Assembly: GCF_900044055.2 (NCBI RefSeq) | Contig: NZ_FCOX02000012.1 | Location: 1 to 64,000 of the forward strand | Direction of reading: 5' to 3' | Origin: Caballeronia calidae | GTDB taxonomy: Bacteria; Pseudomonadota; Gammaproteobacteria; Burkholderiales; Burkholderiaceae | Length of the DNA: 64,000 nucleotides | Translations under genes and position numbers: made by a program | Notes under the pieces: generated by a model | The model's database searches: none | What the model was told of the DNA's origin: nothing | Seen by the model: the letters and a program-made list of their open reading frames with translations, nothing else | In this document: in pieces, positions 9,338-17,338 of the stretch | Layout: each line of letters opens with the position of its first letter | Numbering within the stretch: position 1 is the first letter of the stretch

Positions 9338-9721
9338 GTGTATCTTTCGATTAACGGTGCCTTGACTTTCGTACCGGTGCGCCGCCAATCCAGCGCTGAC
9401 TATAGCCAGTATTCTGCCTCGCAATTCCAATGGTCAGATACGGGGTTCATACCGTACACCGGCGCGAATTGTAGCGGCTCACCCATCATTGTGTATTACG
9501 ACGGACCTCGCCCGTCGATGGCCGTCAGACAGGGCACCGATGTCGTCGTGTACGTCGCAGCCGATGCATGGTCCGCGCCGACCGTAGCCGCTTCGATTCG
9601 ACAAAATCCGAACTTGAGTGAGTGCACCCCCTACTCCGCGACGATACCTTCAGCGTTCATGCCTGAGAGCAGTTACCCCATCACGCAGTTTTATCCGGAA
9701 CCGCTCACTATCCGCTATTGA
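9338..9721 (+). CDS. Hypothetical protein
   Basis: 127 aa from a GTG start; the frame is open upstream to 9239, so the true start is uncertain. The protein is rich in Tyr, Ser and Pro, has two Cys (GANCSG and SECTP) and beta-strand-like patterns, which could suit an exported domain with one disulfide. No signal peptide is present from this start. I do not recognise a family. It could be the truncated end of a larger exported protein. Confidence 0.45.
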   Translation: MYLSINGALTFVPVRRQSSADYSQYSASQFQWSDTGFIPYTGANCSGSPIIVYYDGPRPSMAVRQGTDVVVYVAADAWSAPTVAASIRQNPNLSECTPYSATIPSAFMPESSYPITQFYPEPLTIRY

Positions 9722-10434
9722 GTTATTGAGTTAAGACCATCTGAAGGCTATCTCAGGAAGCCGAGCGGTTCCTGCTCCGGTCTGTCGCGATGCTCGGCAA
9801 GGCGCTTTCGTCGCTGACGCACGAGAACTGTTTGCTCTACCAACAGTCTCTGCCCGACCTTGACCGGCCGCAAACACGCGCGCAGCGATGCACGCCGCTC
9901 ATATCCCTCCAATCAGACGCAATAACCGATAAGAAGCAGCGCTCGACACGCGATGCTAAAGGTTTGCGTCTGCCTGCCACGATTAGACCGGCACGGTGAA
10001 TGCCAGACGCTCGAATAATTCAGAGAAGCTTCATGACGTCAGGCATCCTATCGATCTCTCAGTTCAACTCTGCAACTTCAGCAACGAGCGAGAAGCGAAA
10101 ACGCCTCCGGTCATCGCGCACCGCTTTGGCTCATCAGGCGGGGTCATGTGAATGACCGTTATCACAACACAGTCGTGCCGCTTTTCGAGCGCTCGTCTTC
10201 TACCTTGGCATACACACTTCTGTGGGGATGTGAAACCAATGTCGTCGTGGGATAACTGCACCCATGGAGCCGCGCATCGGATAAGCGTCAAAACCGGCGA
10301 TATAAGGCCTGAAGGTCGACGTCTTTAAATACTCGCACCAGACAATATTGGTGAACAGCTTCGTCCGAAATACCTTTTTAATAAAAATCTCTGAGTCCGG
10401 TTTTATGCGGGCGCGCGATCCGCGTCCGTTTTCA
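9722..10434. other. Long AT-richer non-coding region upstream of the ATP-grasp locus
   Basis: About 700 bp without a convincing gene; frames on both strands look random in composition. The final 130 bp, about 10,300-10,430, are noticeably AT-rich (for example around CTTTAAATAC and TTTTTAATAAAAATC) and are the natural place for the operon promoter and regulator sites. I cannot pick a unique -35/-10 pair. The drop in GC against the rest of the window supports foreign origin. Confidence 0.5.
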
Positions 10435-10454
10435 GTCCCATTCGGGACGTTTTT
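10435..10454 (+). terminator. Hairpin plus T-run just before the first gene of the ATP-grasp locus
   Basis: GTCCC (10435-10439), loop ATTC, GGGAC (10444-10448), then G and five T. This is a short terminator-like element seven bases before the AGGAGG ribosome site of the next ORF. The stem is only 5 bp, so it is weak. It could attenuate transcription into the operon or be chance. Confidence 0.35.
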
Positions 10455-10470
10455 CATAATAGGAGGAGTC

Positions 10471-10641
10471 GTGCCACTCTCGCCTCTATTGTCACTCGAC
10501 GTGATAAATGACCCTGATAACAAGTCCGCGAGCCCGAATGAATGGGATCGTGAAAGTTATCGAGAAACCATCGTCCCGTTTATCGACCCGAGCGGATCGC
10601 GCAGCGACGCGAATCCCCTTCTGGAGTCAGGATCATTTTGA
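10471..10641 (+). CDS. Short acidic peptide at the head of the ATP-grasp operon (candidate precursor or carrier)
   Basis: 56 aa from the GTG at 10471, preceded by AGGAGGAG (10461-10468), the best ribosome site in this part of the window. The peptide has a hydrophobic start (PLSPLLSL), a middle rich in Asp, Asn and Ser with one Trp, and a C-terminal half with VPFIDPSGSRSD and ending ESGSF. It has about ten acidic against four basic residues and no Cys. An upstream in-frame ATG at 10405 would add 22 residues, with a hydrophobic stretch, but lacks a ribosome site. Forty-nine bases later the ferredoxin gene begins. I infer a possible ribosomally made substrate for the downstream ligases. It could equally be a leader ORF or an accessory subunit. 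Confidence 0.55.
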   Translation: MPLSPLLSLDVINDPDNKSASPNEWDRESYRETIVPFIDPSGSRSDANPLLESGSF

Positions 10642-10690
10642 TTAAACAGGGCAGCAAGACTTTTGAATTCACCCAAACCAACTAACTCGT

Positions 10691-10996
10691 ATGGCACTTT
10701 TACATATTTTGCCGCTTAACGTGACGGTTCATTTAGCCGAGTCGGCTCCTTTGAGCGATCTGGAGTTTGAACTGAAGGATAGAGACGTCATACCTGCTGG
10801 TTGCCGGGCAGGAGCATGCGGCGCCTGCGTCATCGAAGTGCTCAAAGGATTTGGCTGTCTCAGCGAGCCAACCGAACGGGAACTCGAGCTTCTGACTTTT
10901 CTAGGTTACGGCGACGGACGATTCAGATTGGCCTGTCAATGCAGAATTAATGGCGCCGCCACCATCAATACCGAAAATCTGGAACCCCATTTTTAA
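10691..10996 (+). CDS. Plant-type [2Fe-2S] ferredoxin
   Basis: 101 aa. Cluster ligands are visible as Cys38-x4-Cys43-x2-Cys46 (CRAGACGAC) and Cys82 about 35 residues on (RLACQC), the standard spacing of chloroplast-type ferredoxins. It would carry single electrons to an oxygenase. It sits 24 bp before the diiron oxidase gene, so the natural inference is that it reduces that enzyme, and perhaps helps the iron oxygenase at the end of the operon. No dedicated ferredoxin reductase is encoded nearby, so electrons would come from a host reductase. Confidence 0.9.
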   Translation: MALLHILPLNVTVHLAESAPLSDLEFELKDRDVIPAGCRAGACGACVIEVLKGFGCLSEPTERELELLTFLGYGDGRFRLACQCRINGAATINTENLEPHF

Positions 10997-11020
10997 ACCA
11001 GGCAAATCACGGAAAATATC

Positions 11021-11776
11021 ATGTCAAATCGAGTCCACAATGTCGGCTTTCAGCATTCTTCGCCTTTTATCAACACGAGCGAATCGGTGATGTTGAGAAA
11101 AGAAATCGACAAGATCATCGACCGGCAAGTCGAACACTGGTATCAAACGGTTCCATATGCCGCTCACCTTGAAGGTGAAGTAGTCGATCCGGATTACTAT
11201 CGCCGCCACTTGATCGAGACCGCCTGGAGAATTCGTCTATTGCGCGTCGTCGAGTCGAAGGCCCTTGCTGAAATCGCCAAGCGTAGTCCGCGAGCCGCGC
11301 AGATATGGGCCAATTACGAGCGGGAAGAGATGCTTCACGACCAGCTTTTTATCCAGGACCTTGCGAAAGCGGGGGTCAGCCGTGAAGAATTTTTGGCGAC
11401 CGAGCCATATTTGTCGACGAAATTGCTTTCCGGCTTTTTCTCTTATTTGCTCGATCACGAAGATCCTCTGGGGGTGGTGGCGTATTCGTACCTGGTGGAA
11501 TACGTCAATGTCAAGCTCGAGCCCAGAAAGATCGATGCTCTCAAGCAATCCGTCGGCGAAGACAACATATCGGGCCAGGTCGCGCATTCCCACACGGATA
11601 TCCACGACGACCACCCAGGTGAAGTCTGGGATGTGATTCGTCACCTGCTCAGAAGCGACGAAGACATCGAGCATTTGAAGCGATACCTCGGCGAGCATCA
11701 AAAGGTGCTGGGACTCTATTTCAACGAGTTGTACGAAGACGTGATGGAACCAAAGCTCCGGAAGGCAGCGGCGTAA
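11021..11776 (+). CDS. Heme-oxygenase-like diiron oxidase (HDO / TenA-like fold)
   Basis: 251 aa, mostly helical, no signal peptide. Candidate metal ligands lie where HDO enzymes carry them: the EREEMLHD segment (Glu100 to His106), Glu160 in LVEYVNVKLEP, and the His/Asp cluster HSHTDIHDDH (residues 189-198). Described HDO family members carry out quite different reactions: UndA (fatty acid to alkene), BesC (chlorolysine cleavage), BelK/HrmI (N-oxygenation of lysine) and CADD (p-aminobenzoate formation). The family call is fairly firm; the reaction is open. Placement between a ferredoxin and amino-acid-ligase-like enzymes suggests that it oxidises or cleaves an amino acid or a ligated amide. 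Confidence 0.8.
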   Translation: MSNRVHNVGFQHSSPFINTSESVMLRKEIDKIIDRQVEHWYQTVPYAAHLEGEVVDPDYYRRHLIETAWRIRLLRVVESKALAEIAKRSPRAAQIWANYEREEMLHDQLFIQDLAKAGVSREEFLATEPYLSTKLLSGFFSYLLDHEDPLGVVAYSYLVEYVNVKLEPRKIDALKQSVGEDNISGQVAHSHTDIHDDHPGEVWDVIRHLLRSDEDIEHLKRYLGEHQKVLGLYFNELYEDVMEPKLRKAAA

Positions 11777-11788
11777 GAGGAGAAGGTG

Positions 11789-13132
11789 ATGACCAAAGAA
11801 AGGAATGGCGTTCTACTGCTAAGCCATTGCGGATTTTCCTTTATGGAGGATCTCTTGGAATCGGTCAAGGCCCGAGGCTTCCGCGGCATCGTTCTATCGT
11901 CACGGCCACTGCCCGAAGCCGAGGCGAAGCGCCTCGTGGAACTCGAACAGAAAGCGGACCGGCTGATAACAACGCAATCCCATGCCTTGACTGCCGAGGA
12001 TGTCGAAACCACGCTCAGAGCCTTGCAAGCTGATGGAGAGACCCCGCTCTGCTGTATCTGCGTGTGGGAAGGCTACCGGGAACTCATGGCGCTGGCGAAC
12101 CGGAATCTCGGTGTGCCGGATCTTACGGCAGACCAGGTCGGCATGCTTCGCAACAAGCGCGAATTGCGCAACACACTGGAGGCTTTCGGTCTCACGCGTG
12201 CCCGCGCTCACCGGTTGACTCCGGAAACGCTCGATGAACTGAAAGCGAGCGGTCGAAAACTTTTCGTCAAGCCAGTTTGTGGAATTGCCTCTTACGGCGC
12301 GTTTTCCTTGCGCGCGGAGACCACCTGGGAGGATCTCACCAAAGTTGCGGAGGAAGCGTCCGACGATGTCATTTACCAATCGGCATTCGGAAACCAACTC
12401 GAATTTCTAGCGGAGGACTACGTTCCTGGCCGGGAGTTCAGTTTTGAAGTTATCTTGAGCAACGGCGACGTCAGCGTACTCGCCGTACACGAAAAGTGCG
12501 AGCTGACCGAGAACGCCACGACCGTGCTCGAGAACAGTTGTGTGTGTCCGCCCTGCAGCATCGATGCGGATGCGATCGCGCGCGGCCAGCGCTGGATCGA
12601 CGAGATTTTTACTCGACTGGGTTGCAAATGGGGCTGCTTCCATATCGAGGCACGTTTCGATAACGGTCGCTGGGATTTGATTGAGATCAATCCGCGGGTG
12701 GGCGGGAGTCTCATATCGGCGAGCGTAAAGTCGCTGAATGGTCAGCACAGCATGCTGGATCTCTGGTTGGATCTGTTGATCGACGCGTCGCTTGGTCAGT
12801 CCGCACTGAACGCTCAGCGCGACAAGCTAAAGGCACTGGCATTCGACATGGACGGCACGCAGAGTCATGCGACGAGTACCTTTTTTCGTGTCTATTTCGC
12901 CGAACCGGGCAGGATCGAACATGTGGTTATCGAGGATTACTTGCCCAAGCCCGTTGTTTCGCAGATTTTTCTAAAGGAAGGAGACGACGTACAGGCGAGT
13001 TCTCGCGAGGTTTTCCTGGGCCAATTGCTATGGCACTTCGAGTTAGCCGAACGTGACACGCTATTGCCGGTAATCGTTCGGAATTCCAACAGCGCAGTCA
13101 CTGTCCATTATGCGAAGGAGCGAGCACGATGA
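11789..13132 (+). CDS. ATP-grasp carboxylate-amine ligase (first of three)
   Basis: 447 aa from the ATG at 11789, with GAGGAG six bases upstream; its ribosome site overlaps the HDO stop region. An N-terminal Rossmann-like part (LLLSHCGFSF) is followed by the ATP-grasp core: the nucleotide-binding strand KLFVKPVCGIASYG (about residue 155) and the metal-binding EINPRVGG (about residue 298). This is the layout of BacD-type L-amino-acid ligases and related enzymes that activate a carboxylate as acyl-phosphate and couple it to an amine. Substrates are not predictable. The stop overlaps the next ATG (ATGA), so the two ligases are translationally coupled. Confidence 0.88.
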   Translation: MTKERNGVLLLSHCGFSFMEDLLESVKARGFRGIVLSSRPLPEAEAKRLVELEQKADRLITTQSHALTAEDVETTLRALQADGETPLCCICVWEGYRELMALANRNLGVPDLTADQVGMLRNKRELRNTLEAFGLTRARAHRLTPETLDELKASGRKLFVKPVCGIASYGAFSLRAETTWEDLTKVAEEASDDVIYQSAFGNQLEFLAEDYVPGREFSFEVILSNGDVSVLAVHEKCELTENATTVLENSCVCPPCSIDADAIARGQRWIDEIFTRLGCKWGCFHIEARFDNGRWDLIEINPRVGGSLISASVKSLNGQHSMLDLWLDLLIDASLGQSALNAQRDKLKALAFDMDGTQSHATSTFFRVYFAEPGRIEHVVIEDYLPKPVVSQIFLKEGDDVQASSREVFLGQLLWHFELAERDTLLPVIVRNSNSAVTVHYAKERAR

Positions 13133-14484
13133 TACGCGCCCAACCAATCCTGCTCGTCGTTGATTACAATCTTTCGCGAGTCGCAGACGTAAGGCAGATG
13201 GCCTGCTATGCGAAGACCCGTTACGGTGCGCAGTCGCTACTCATCCGCCCTGCGCCCACCGATGTCGACCGAGCGATCTGCGACGACGTCATCGACCTCA
13301 ATCCGCGCGACGATGACTTTGTTGAAAAAGCCTTCGTGGCACTCGCACCATACCGCTCACGACTTGCAGCCGGGTTGGTGTTTTCGGACAACGCTGTGCA
13401 AAGCGGGGCCTTGCTTCTCGAGGCACTTGGGCTAGCGGTAGATTCCGGCACCCTCGCCGAAGGGGCATTCAGCAAACACGCGTATCGGTCGCTCGAGCAG
13501 CGACATCGGGATATCTTCGGGCCCCAGGGAATCATGGTGCCGGACTGCGCACCGATTCGACATCTGGCCGATCTACGTGAATTTGCCGTCCGGCATCCCG
13601 GGGGATTCGTCATCAAGCCGAGCTGTGAAGGAAACAATCGCGGCGTGGTAACCATGCGCCAGGGAGACGACCTCGCTGCCGTTCTGAAGGAGGTCTCAAC
13701 ATATCTCCCTGACGGTGTAATTTGCGAAGAATTCATTCCCTATCGCCGTGAATTTTCATTCGATGGAATTGGCAGCCTGTCCTTTATCACTGAAAAGATC
13801 AGCGCGACCGGCCGATACCCAGTCGAACTCGGACAAGTCTTGCCAGCGCGAATCACACTTCACGAACGCAATACGATAACGGTGGCCGGACGCATGGCCA
13901 ACTTGTTGGTCGGCCAGCGCAATGGACCGTTTCACAATGAAATCAAACTTAGCGACGACGGCCATCGCGCAGCCGTTGTCGAACCGAATCGCCGGCCGGC
14001 GGGCATGAAAATCTGGACGATTGCGTCGCTGGTCTATCGGATCAATCTTTACCACCTGTGGGTCGATCAGGCATTCGGCGGCGAAATTCCGCGCGAATTG
14101 CCGCAAGCCAGCCGCCAGGCGGCGACGGTGATGCTTGGTGTCGCGGAGGACACCGACGTCCTCCCGGCGATGGGCGCTGACGCCAGCGTATTGCTCGATC
14201 ACGTCGTTTTGCCGTCGCTGCAAGGCCGCTTTCCATCTCTGCGAAACGGTGACCTGGAATTGCATGAGTTTGGCTGGTTGCCGGCGCAAGCTCGGCGGAT
14301 TCACGCCGTTCCCCGCGACAACGCTGATTTCATCGCACAGGTTTGCCTGACGACGACACGCGAGGACATCGACATCCGGGATCTGGCGGCCGATCTGCAA
14401 ACAGCGTGGAAGGCGTCGTTTCATCGATATGTGCGCCGCTCATGCATCGGTCAGGTGGTCGATGTCGCTCAATGCAACGGCTAG
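13129..14484 (+). CDS. ATP-grasp ligase (second of three), divergent metal motif
   Basis: 451 aa. The ATP-binding segment GGFVIKPSCEGNNRGV lies near residue 158. The usual E-x-NPRxGG metal loop is replaced by VEPNRRPAGMK near residue 284, and HNEIKL lies shortly before it. It keeps the Glu and Asn expected to bind Mg2+ but differs from its two neighbours, which argues for a different acceptor or donor. The N-terminal domain (ILLVVDYNLSRVADVRQM) is also unlike theirs. It starts inside the stop codon of the preceding ligase. About 170 bp with no ORF separate it from the third ligase. Confidence 0.82.
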   Translation: MIRAQPILLVVDYNLSRVADVRQMACYAKTRYGAQSLLIRPAPTDVDRAICDDVIDLNPRDDDFVEKAFVALAPYRSRLAAGLVFSDNAVQSGALLLEALGLAVDSGTLAEGAFSKHAYRSLEQRHRDIFGPQGIMVPDCAPIRHLADLREFAVRHPGGFVIKPSCEGNNRGVVTMRQGDDLAAVLKEVSTYLPDGVICEEFIPYRREFSFDGIGSLSFITEKISATGRYPVELGQVLPARITLHERNTITVAGRMANLLVGQRNGPFHNEIKLSDDGHRAAVVEPNRRPAGMKIWTIASLVYRINLYHLWVDQAFGGEIPRELPQASRQAATVMLGVAEDTDVLPAMGADASVLLDHVVLPSLQGRFPSLRNGDLELHEFGWLPAQARRIHAVPRDNADFIAQVCLTTTREDIDIRDLAADLQTAWKASFHRYVRRSCIGQVVDVAQCNG

Positions 14485-14658
14485 CGAATCGGGGGCCGAA
14501 AGCTGTCGTGGCGTGTGATGAGAGCCGGTTCGGAAGGCAGCGCATGCGGTATCGACTAGCGCACCGTGAACCCCTGATCAAAGCTTTTAAAAGACGAGCT
14601 TGTCGAGTTCCATCTCGGCCTAAGGCGATTAACGCATTTATCAGCGAGGTCTGCTGTC

Positions 14659-15924
14659 GTGAGAATTCTTATTCTGCATCGTATTCCCTATCACAAGATC
14701 GATTATCACCTCGGCATCGATCATGATCGCCATGACGTCTACTACATCGGCACGGAGAAGAGTCTTGCAACGATTCCCGCTTCGCTTCCGTGCAAGCAAC
14801 TGCTTCGCCCTGGTATCGATCGCGCGAGCGACGAAGTCATTGCCATTGTTAAATCGCTCGACATCACGTTCGACCGGGTACTCTCACTGTCCGAATATGA
14901 ATTGCTGGATGCCGCGCGGGTGCGCGAAGCACTCGGCGTAAGCGGACCGGGAGTCGCGAAAGTCGAAAAGGTGCGCGACAAGTTGCTGATGAAACGTCTG
15001 GTCGCGCAAGCTGGCCTGCGCGTTCCACGCGCCATCGCACTGGCGGAGTATGAAGAGAACCCCCGCATCGCCGACTGGACCGGCAGGACCGTCCTCAAAC
15101 CGCTCGACGGTGCGTCGAGCGAAGACGTCGTGGTCTTCGACTCACCGTCTGCGCTGATCACGGCGCTAAAGGACCACCGAACCGGCGTATATAGCCTCGA
15201 CCATGCAACTCGCGCCTCGGCCACCGCGCGCTTCGAGATCGAAGAATTCGTTACCGGCCCCATTCTGCATTTCGACGGACTCGTCAAAGACAGCCGGGTC
15301 GCGGTCGTCGTCGGCAGCCGCTACGTGGGCACTTGCCTCGACTACGCGTCGGGCATGCCTCTGGGATCGGTGCAGATCGACGACCATCCGGTTGCACGCG
15401 ATTGGGTCCAGAAGGTGGTGTCAGCCGTTGAGATCCGTGACGGCAGCTTCCATCTCGAAGCCATCGATCATGCCGGTTCTCTGGTCTTTCTGGAGATAGC
15501 CAACCGCGTCGGGGGCGCCGACGTGGTAGACACTTTCAGGATGCGAACAGGCATACACCTGCCATCATGCGAACTGAAGTTGCTCATCGGTGAAGACGTT
15601 GAGCTGCACACCACGCCTGATTCCGGCGTCCGCTACGGCTGGTTCGTGTTGCCAGGCCATCACATGCCTCGCGGAGGGTGCCACCTTCACGGATCGCAAG
15701 GGTTCGTCTCGCATCCCTGGATGGCTCGCTGGAATCAGCTCGCGCAAGGTCAACCGCTGCCCCGGCACATTACCTATCAGGCGACCGAAGCGCCGGCTGC
15801 CGGCGTCGTCGCAGGCCCGTCCACCCAGGAGCTTGAACAGTTGCTCGAGGACCTCTTTGCGTCGGTGCGGATCGAATCCCTGCCACTGGACGCGGCCGCC
15901 TGGGGAGAACGTCATGCAGCGTAG
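14659..15924 (+). CDS. ATP-grasp ligase (third of three)
   Basis: 421 aa from a GTG start with GCGAGG about nine bases upstream. An N-terminal preATP-grasp domain (ILILHRIPYHKIDYHLG) precedes RTVLKPLDGASSEDVVVF near residue 143 and the metal loop LEIANRVGGAD near residue 278, where Ala replaces the usual Pro region. A C-terminal region with HHMPRGGCHLHGSQG is typical of carboxylate-amine ligases such as BacD-like and dipeptide-forming enzymes. The gene overlaps the MFS exporter by 11 nt, which ties ligation to export. A third ligation step, or an alternative substrate, is likely. Confidence 0.85.
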   Translation: MRILILHRIPYHKIDYHLGIDHDRHDVYYIGTEKSLATIPASLPCKQLLRPGIDRASDEVIAIVKSLDITFDRVLSLSEYELLDAARVREALGVSGPGVAKVEKVRDKLLMKRLVAQAGLRVPRAIALAEYEENPRIADWTGRTVLKPLDGASSEDVVVFDSPSALITALKDHRTGVYSLDHATRASATARFEIEEFVTGPILHFDGLVKDSRVAVVVGSRYVGTCLDYASGMPLGSVQIDDHPVARDWVQKVVSAVEIRDGSFHLEAIDHAGSLVFLEIANRVGGADVVDTFRMRTGIHLPSCELKLLIGEDVELHTTPDSGVRYGWFVLPGHHMPRGGCHLHGSQGFVSHPWMARWNQLAQGQPLPRHITYQATEAPAAGVVAGPSTQELEQLLEDLFASVRIESLPLDAAAWGERHAA

Positions 15925-17149
15925 TGCAATCCTCCGGTTCTTGTTATCGCGGGCGGCCTCTTCGCTCGGAGATCAGTTCCTCATGTTCGCGGTGCCGTTG
16001 ATCGTGTACCGCAGCACGGGAAGTGTCGCCATGTCAGGCCTGGCGTTTTTTATCGAATGGCTGCCGCGAATCTGTTCATTGCCGATCGCCGGTAATCTGT
16101 GCGACCGGCTGGACAGTTGGCGCGTGTACGGCTTCGCCGACACGGCGCGCGCGATAAGCTGCGCATGTGTTGCCTGGCTGGCTTTGGCGACGCCGTCGAA
16201 CTCGTTTCCCATCATTGCGGGCTTGAGCGCGGTATGCGCATTTTTCTATGCACAGGCGTTCATCGCGCTCGAATCGACCGTTCCGAGGCTCGTGATGCCG
16301 GAGCACATGCCCAAGGCGCAGGCACTTCTGCAAGCCATCGATCAGACCGCCAGTATTGCGGGGCCAGCCTTGGCCGCGCTGCTCGCCGCGCGATTTCCGC
16401 CGAGCGGCTTATTGTGGGTCGCAGCTTCGGTGTTCGGCCTCAGTGCGTTGTCGGTATGGTCATTGCGAAACGACCTGCATCGCGCCGAGCCGCGACGTAC
16501 GGAAGACCGAGAGGGTTTCAATGCTGGCGTAGTCGGGGCCGTCGGAGTGTTACGTGACAAGCCCGTTCTCTGGGCACTGATCGCATTGAGCATGGGGGTG
16601 AACCTGATTGTCGGTGTCGCGCTGGCCACCGGTGCGGCGATCACCACTGGCCGGTTCGGGCTGTCGAACAGTCTGTTCGGATTCCTCCAGACCATCGTCG
16701 GCGTCGTTGCGCTCGCCAGCTTTCTGGCCGTTCCTTATCTGACACGGCGCCTATCCGTCTACTGGATTGGTGTCGTCGCGTTCGGAATGATCGTCGCAGG
16801 AGGGCTTCTTATGGGCATGGCATCGTCATTTCCGGTGTTTGTGCTGGGCTATGCACTGAGTTTTGCGTCTTGCGGTCTATTCAATGTTTATATCCGCACG
16901 GAGCGCGCGCACTGGATTCCCCGGGATCAACTGGGCAGGGTTCTGAGCCTGATCGTATTGCTGAATCAACTGAGCCTGCCCGTGGCCGGCTTGATTGTGG
17001 CCACATTCGGCGGCCGCCTCGGTGTTCAACCGATTTTCATCGCGGTCAGCATGCTCGGACTTCTGACTTACGCAGCATTGTGGCGCTACCTGCAACGCAA
17101 TTCACGCACGGCTGATTCGCTTCGCATGATGGTTGTCAAAGTCGAATGA
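15914..17149 (+). CDS. MFS exporter of the ATP-grasp locus
   Basis: 411 aa from the ATG at 15914 (GGAGAA upstream), overlapping the third ligase. About twelve hydrophobic segments and the opening LSRAASSLGDQFLMFAVPLIVY resemble EntS-like MFS exporters of siderophores and small natural products. The loop after helix 6 is charged (RAEPRRTEDREG). It acts in the inner membrane and probably exports the product or gives self-protection. Translational coupling to the ligase is the main argument for that role. Confidence 0.88.
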   Translation: MQRSAILRFLLSRAASSLGDQFLMFAVPLIVYRSTGSVAMSGLAFFIEWLPRICSLPIAGNLCDRLDSWRVYGFADTARAISCACVAWLALATPSNSFPIIAGLSAVCAFFYAQAFIALESTVPRLVMPEHMPKAQALLQAIDQTASIAGPALAALLAARFPPSGLLWVAASVFGLSALSVWSLRNDLHRAEPRRTEDREGFNAGVVGAVGVLRDKPVLWALIALSMGVNLIVGVALATGAAITTGRFGLSNSLFGFLQTIVGVVALASFLAVPYLTRRLSVYWIGVVAFGMIVAGGLLMGMASSFPVFVLGYALSFASCGLFNVYIRTERAHWIPRDQLGRVLSLIVLLNQLSLPVAGLIVATFGGRLGVQPIFIAVSMLGLLTYAALWRYLQRNSRTADSLRMMVVKVE

Positions 17150-17338
17150 CGCACGGACCCGGCGTCGCAGCGCATTGCCGTAGCGTTCCCGATCGGGATG
17201 CGATGCTCTCGTTCTGATCTGTCCCGCTCGCCTCGTTCGGATGGCGCCTCTAGGCTCGGCGCTTCATGGCCGATCTCCGCCGGGATGACGAGGCTGAGTC
17301 GCTAAAATGCCTCGACGAGTTCCCTTCGACAGCGTCGA

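Noticed and set aside
9790..9999. 69-aa plus-strand frame
   Set aside because: No ribosome site, random composition, no neighbours to support it.
10348..10641. 97-aa reading of the peptide ORF from a TTG start
   Set aside because: No ribosome site at 10348 and the first part is AT-rich leader; the GTG at 10471 has AGGAGGAG.
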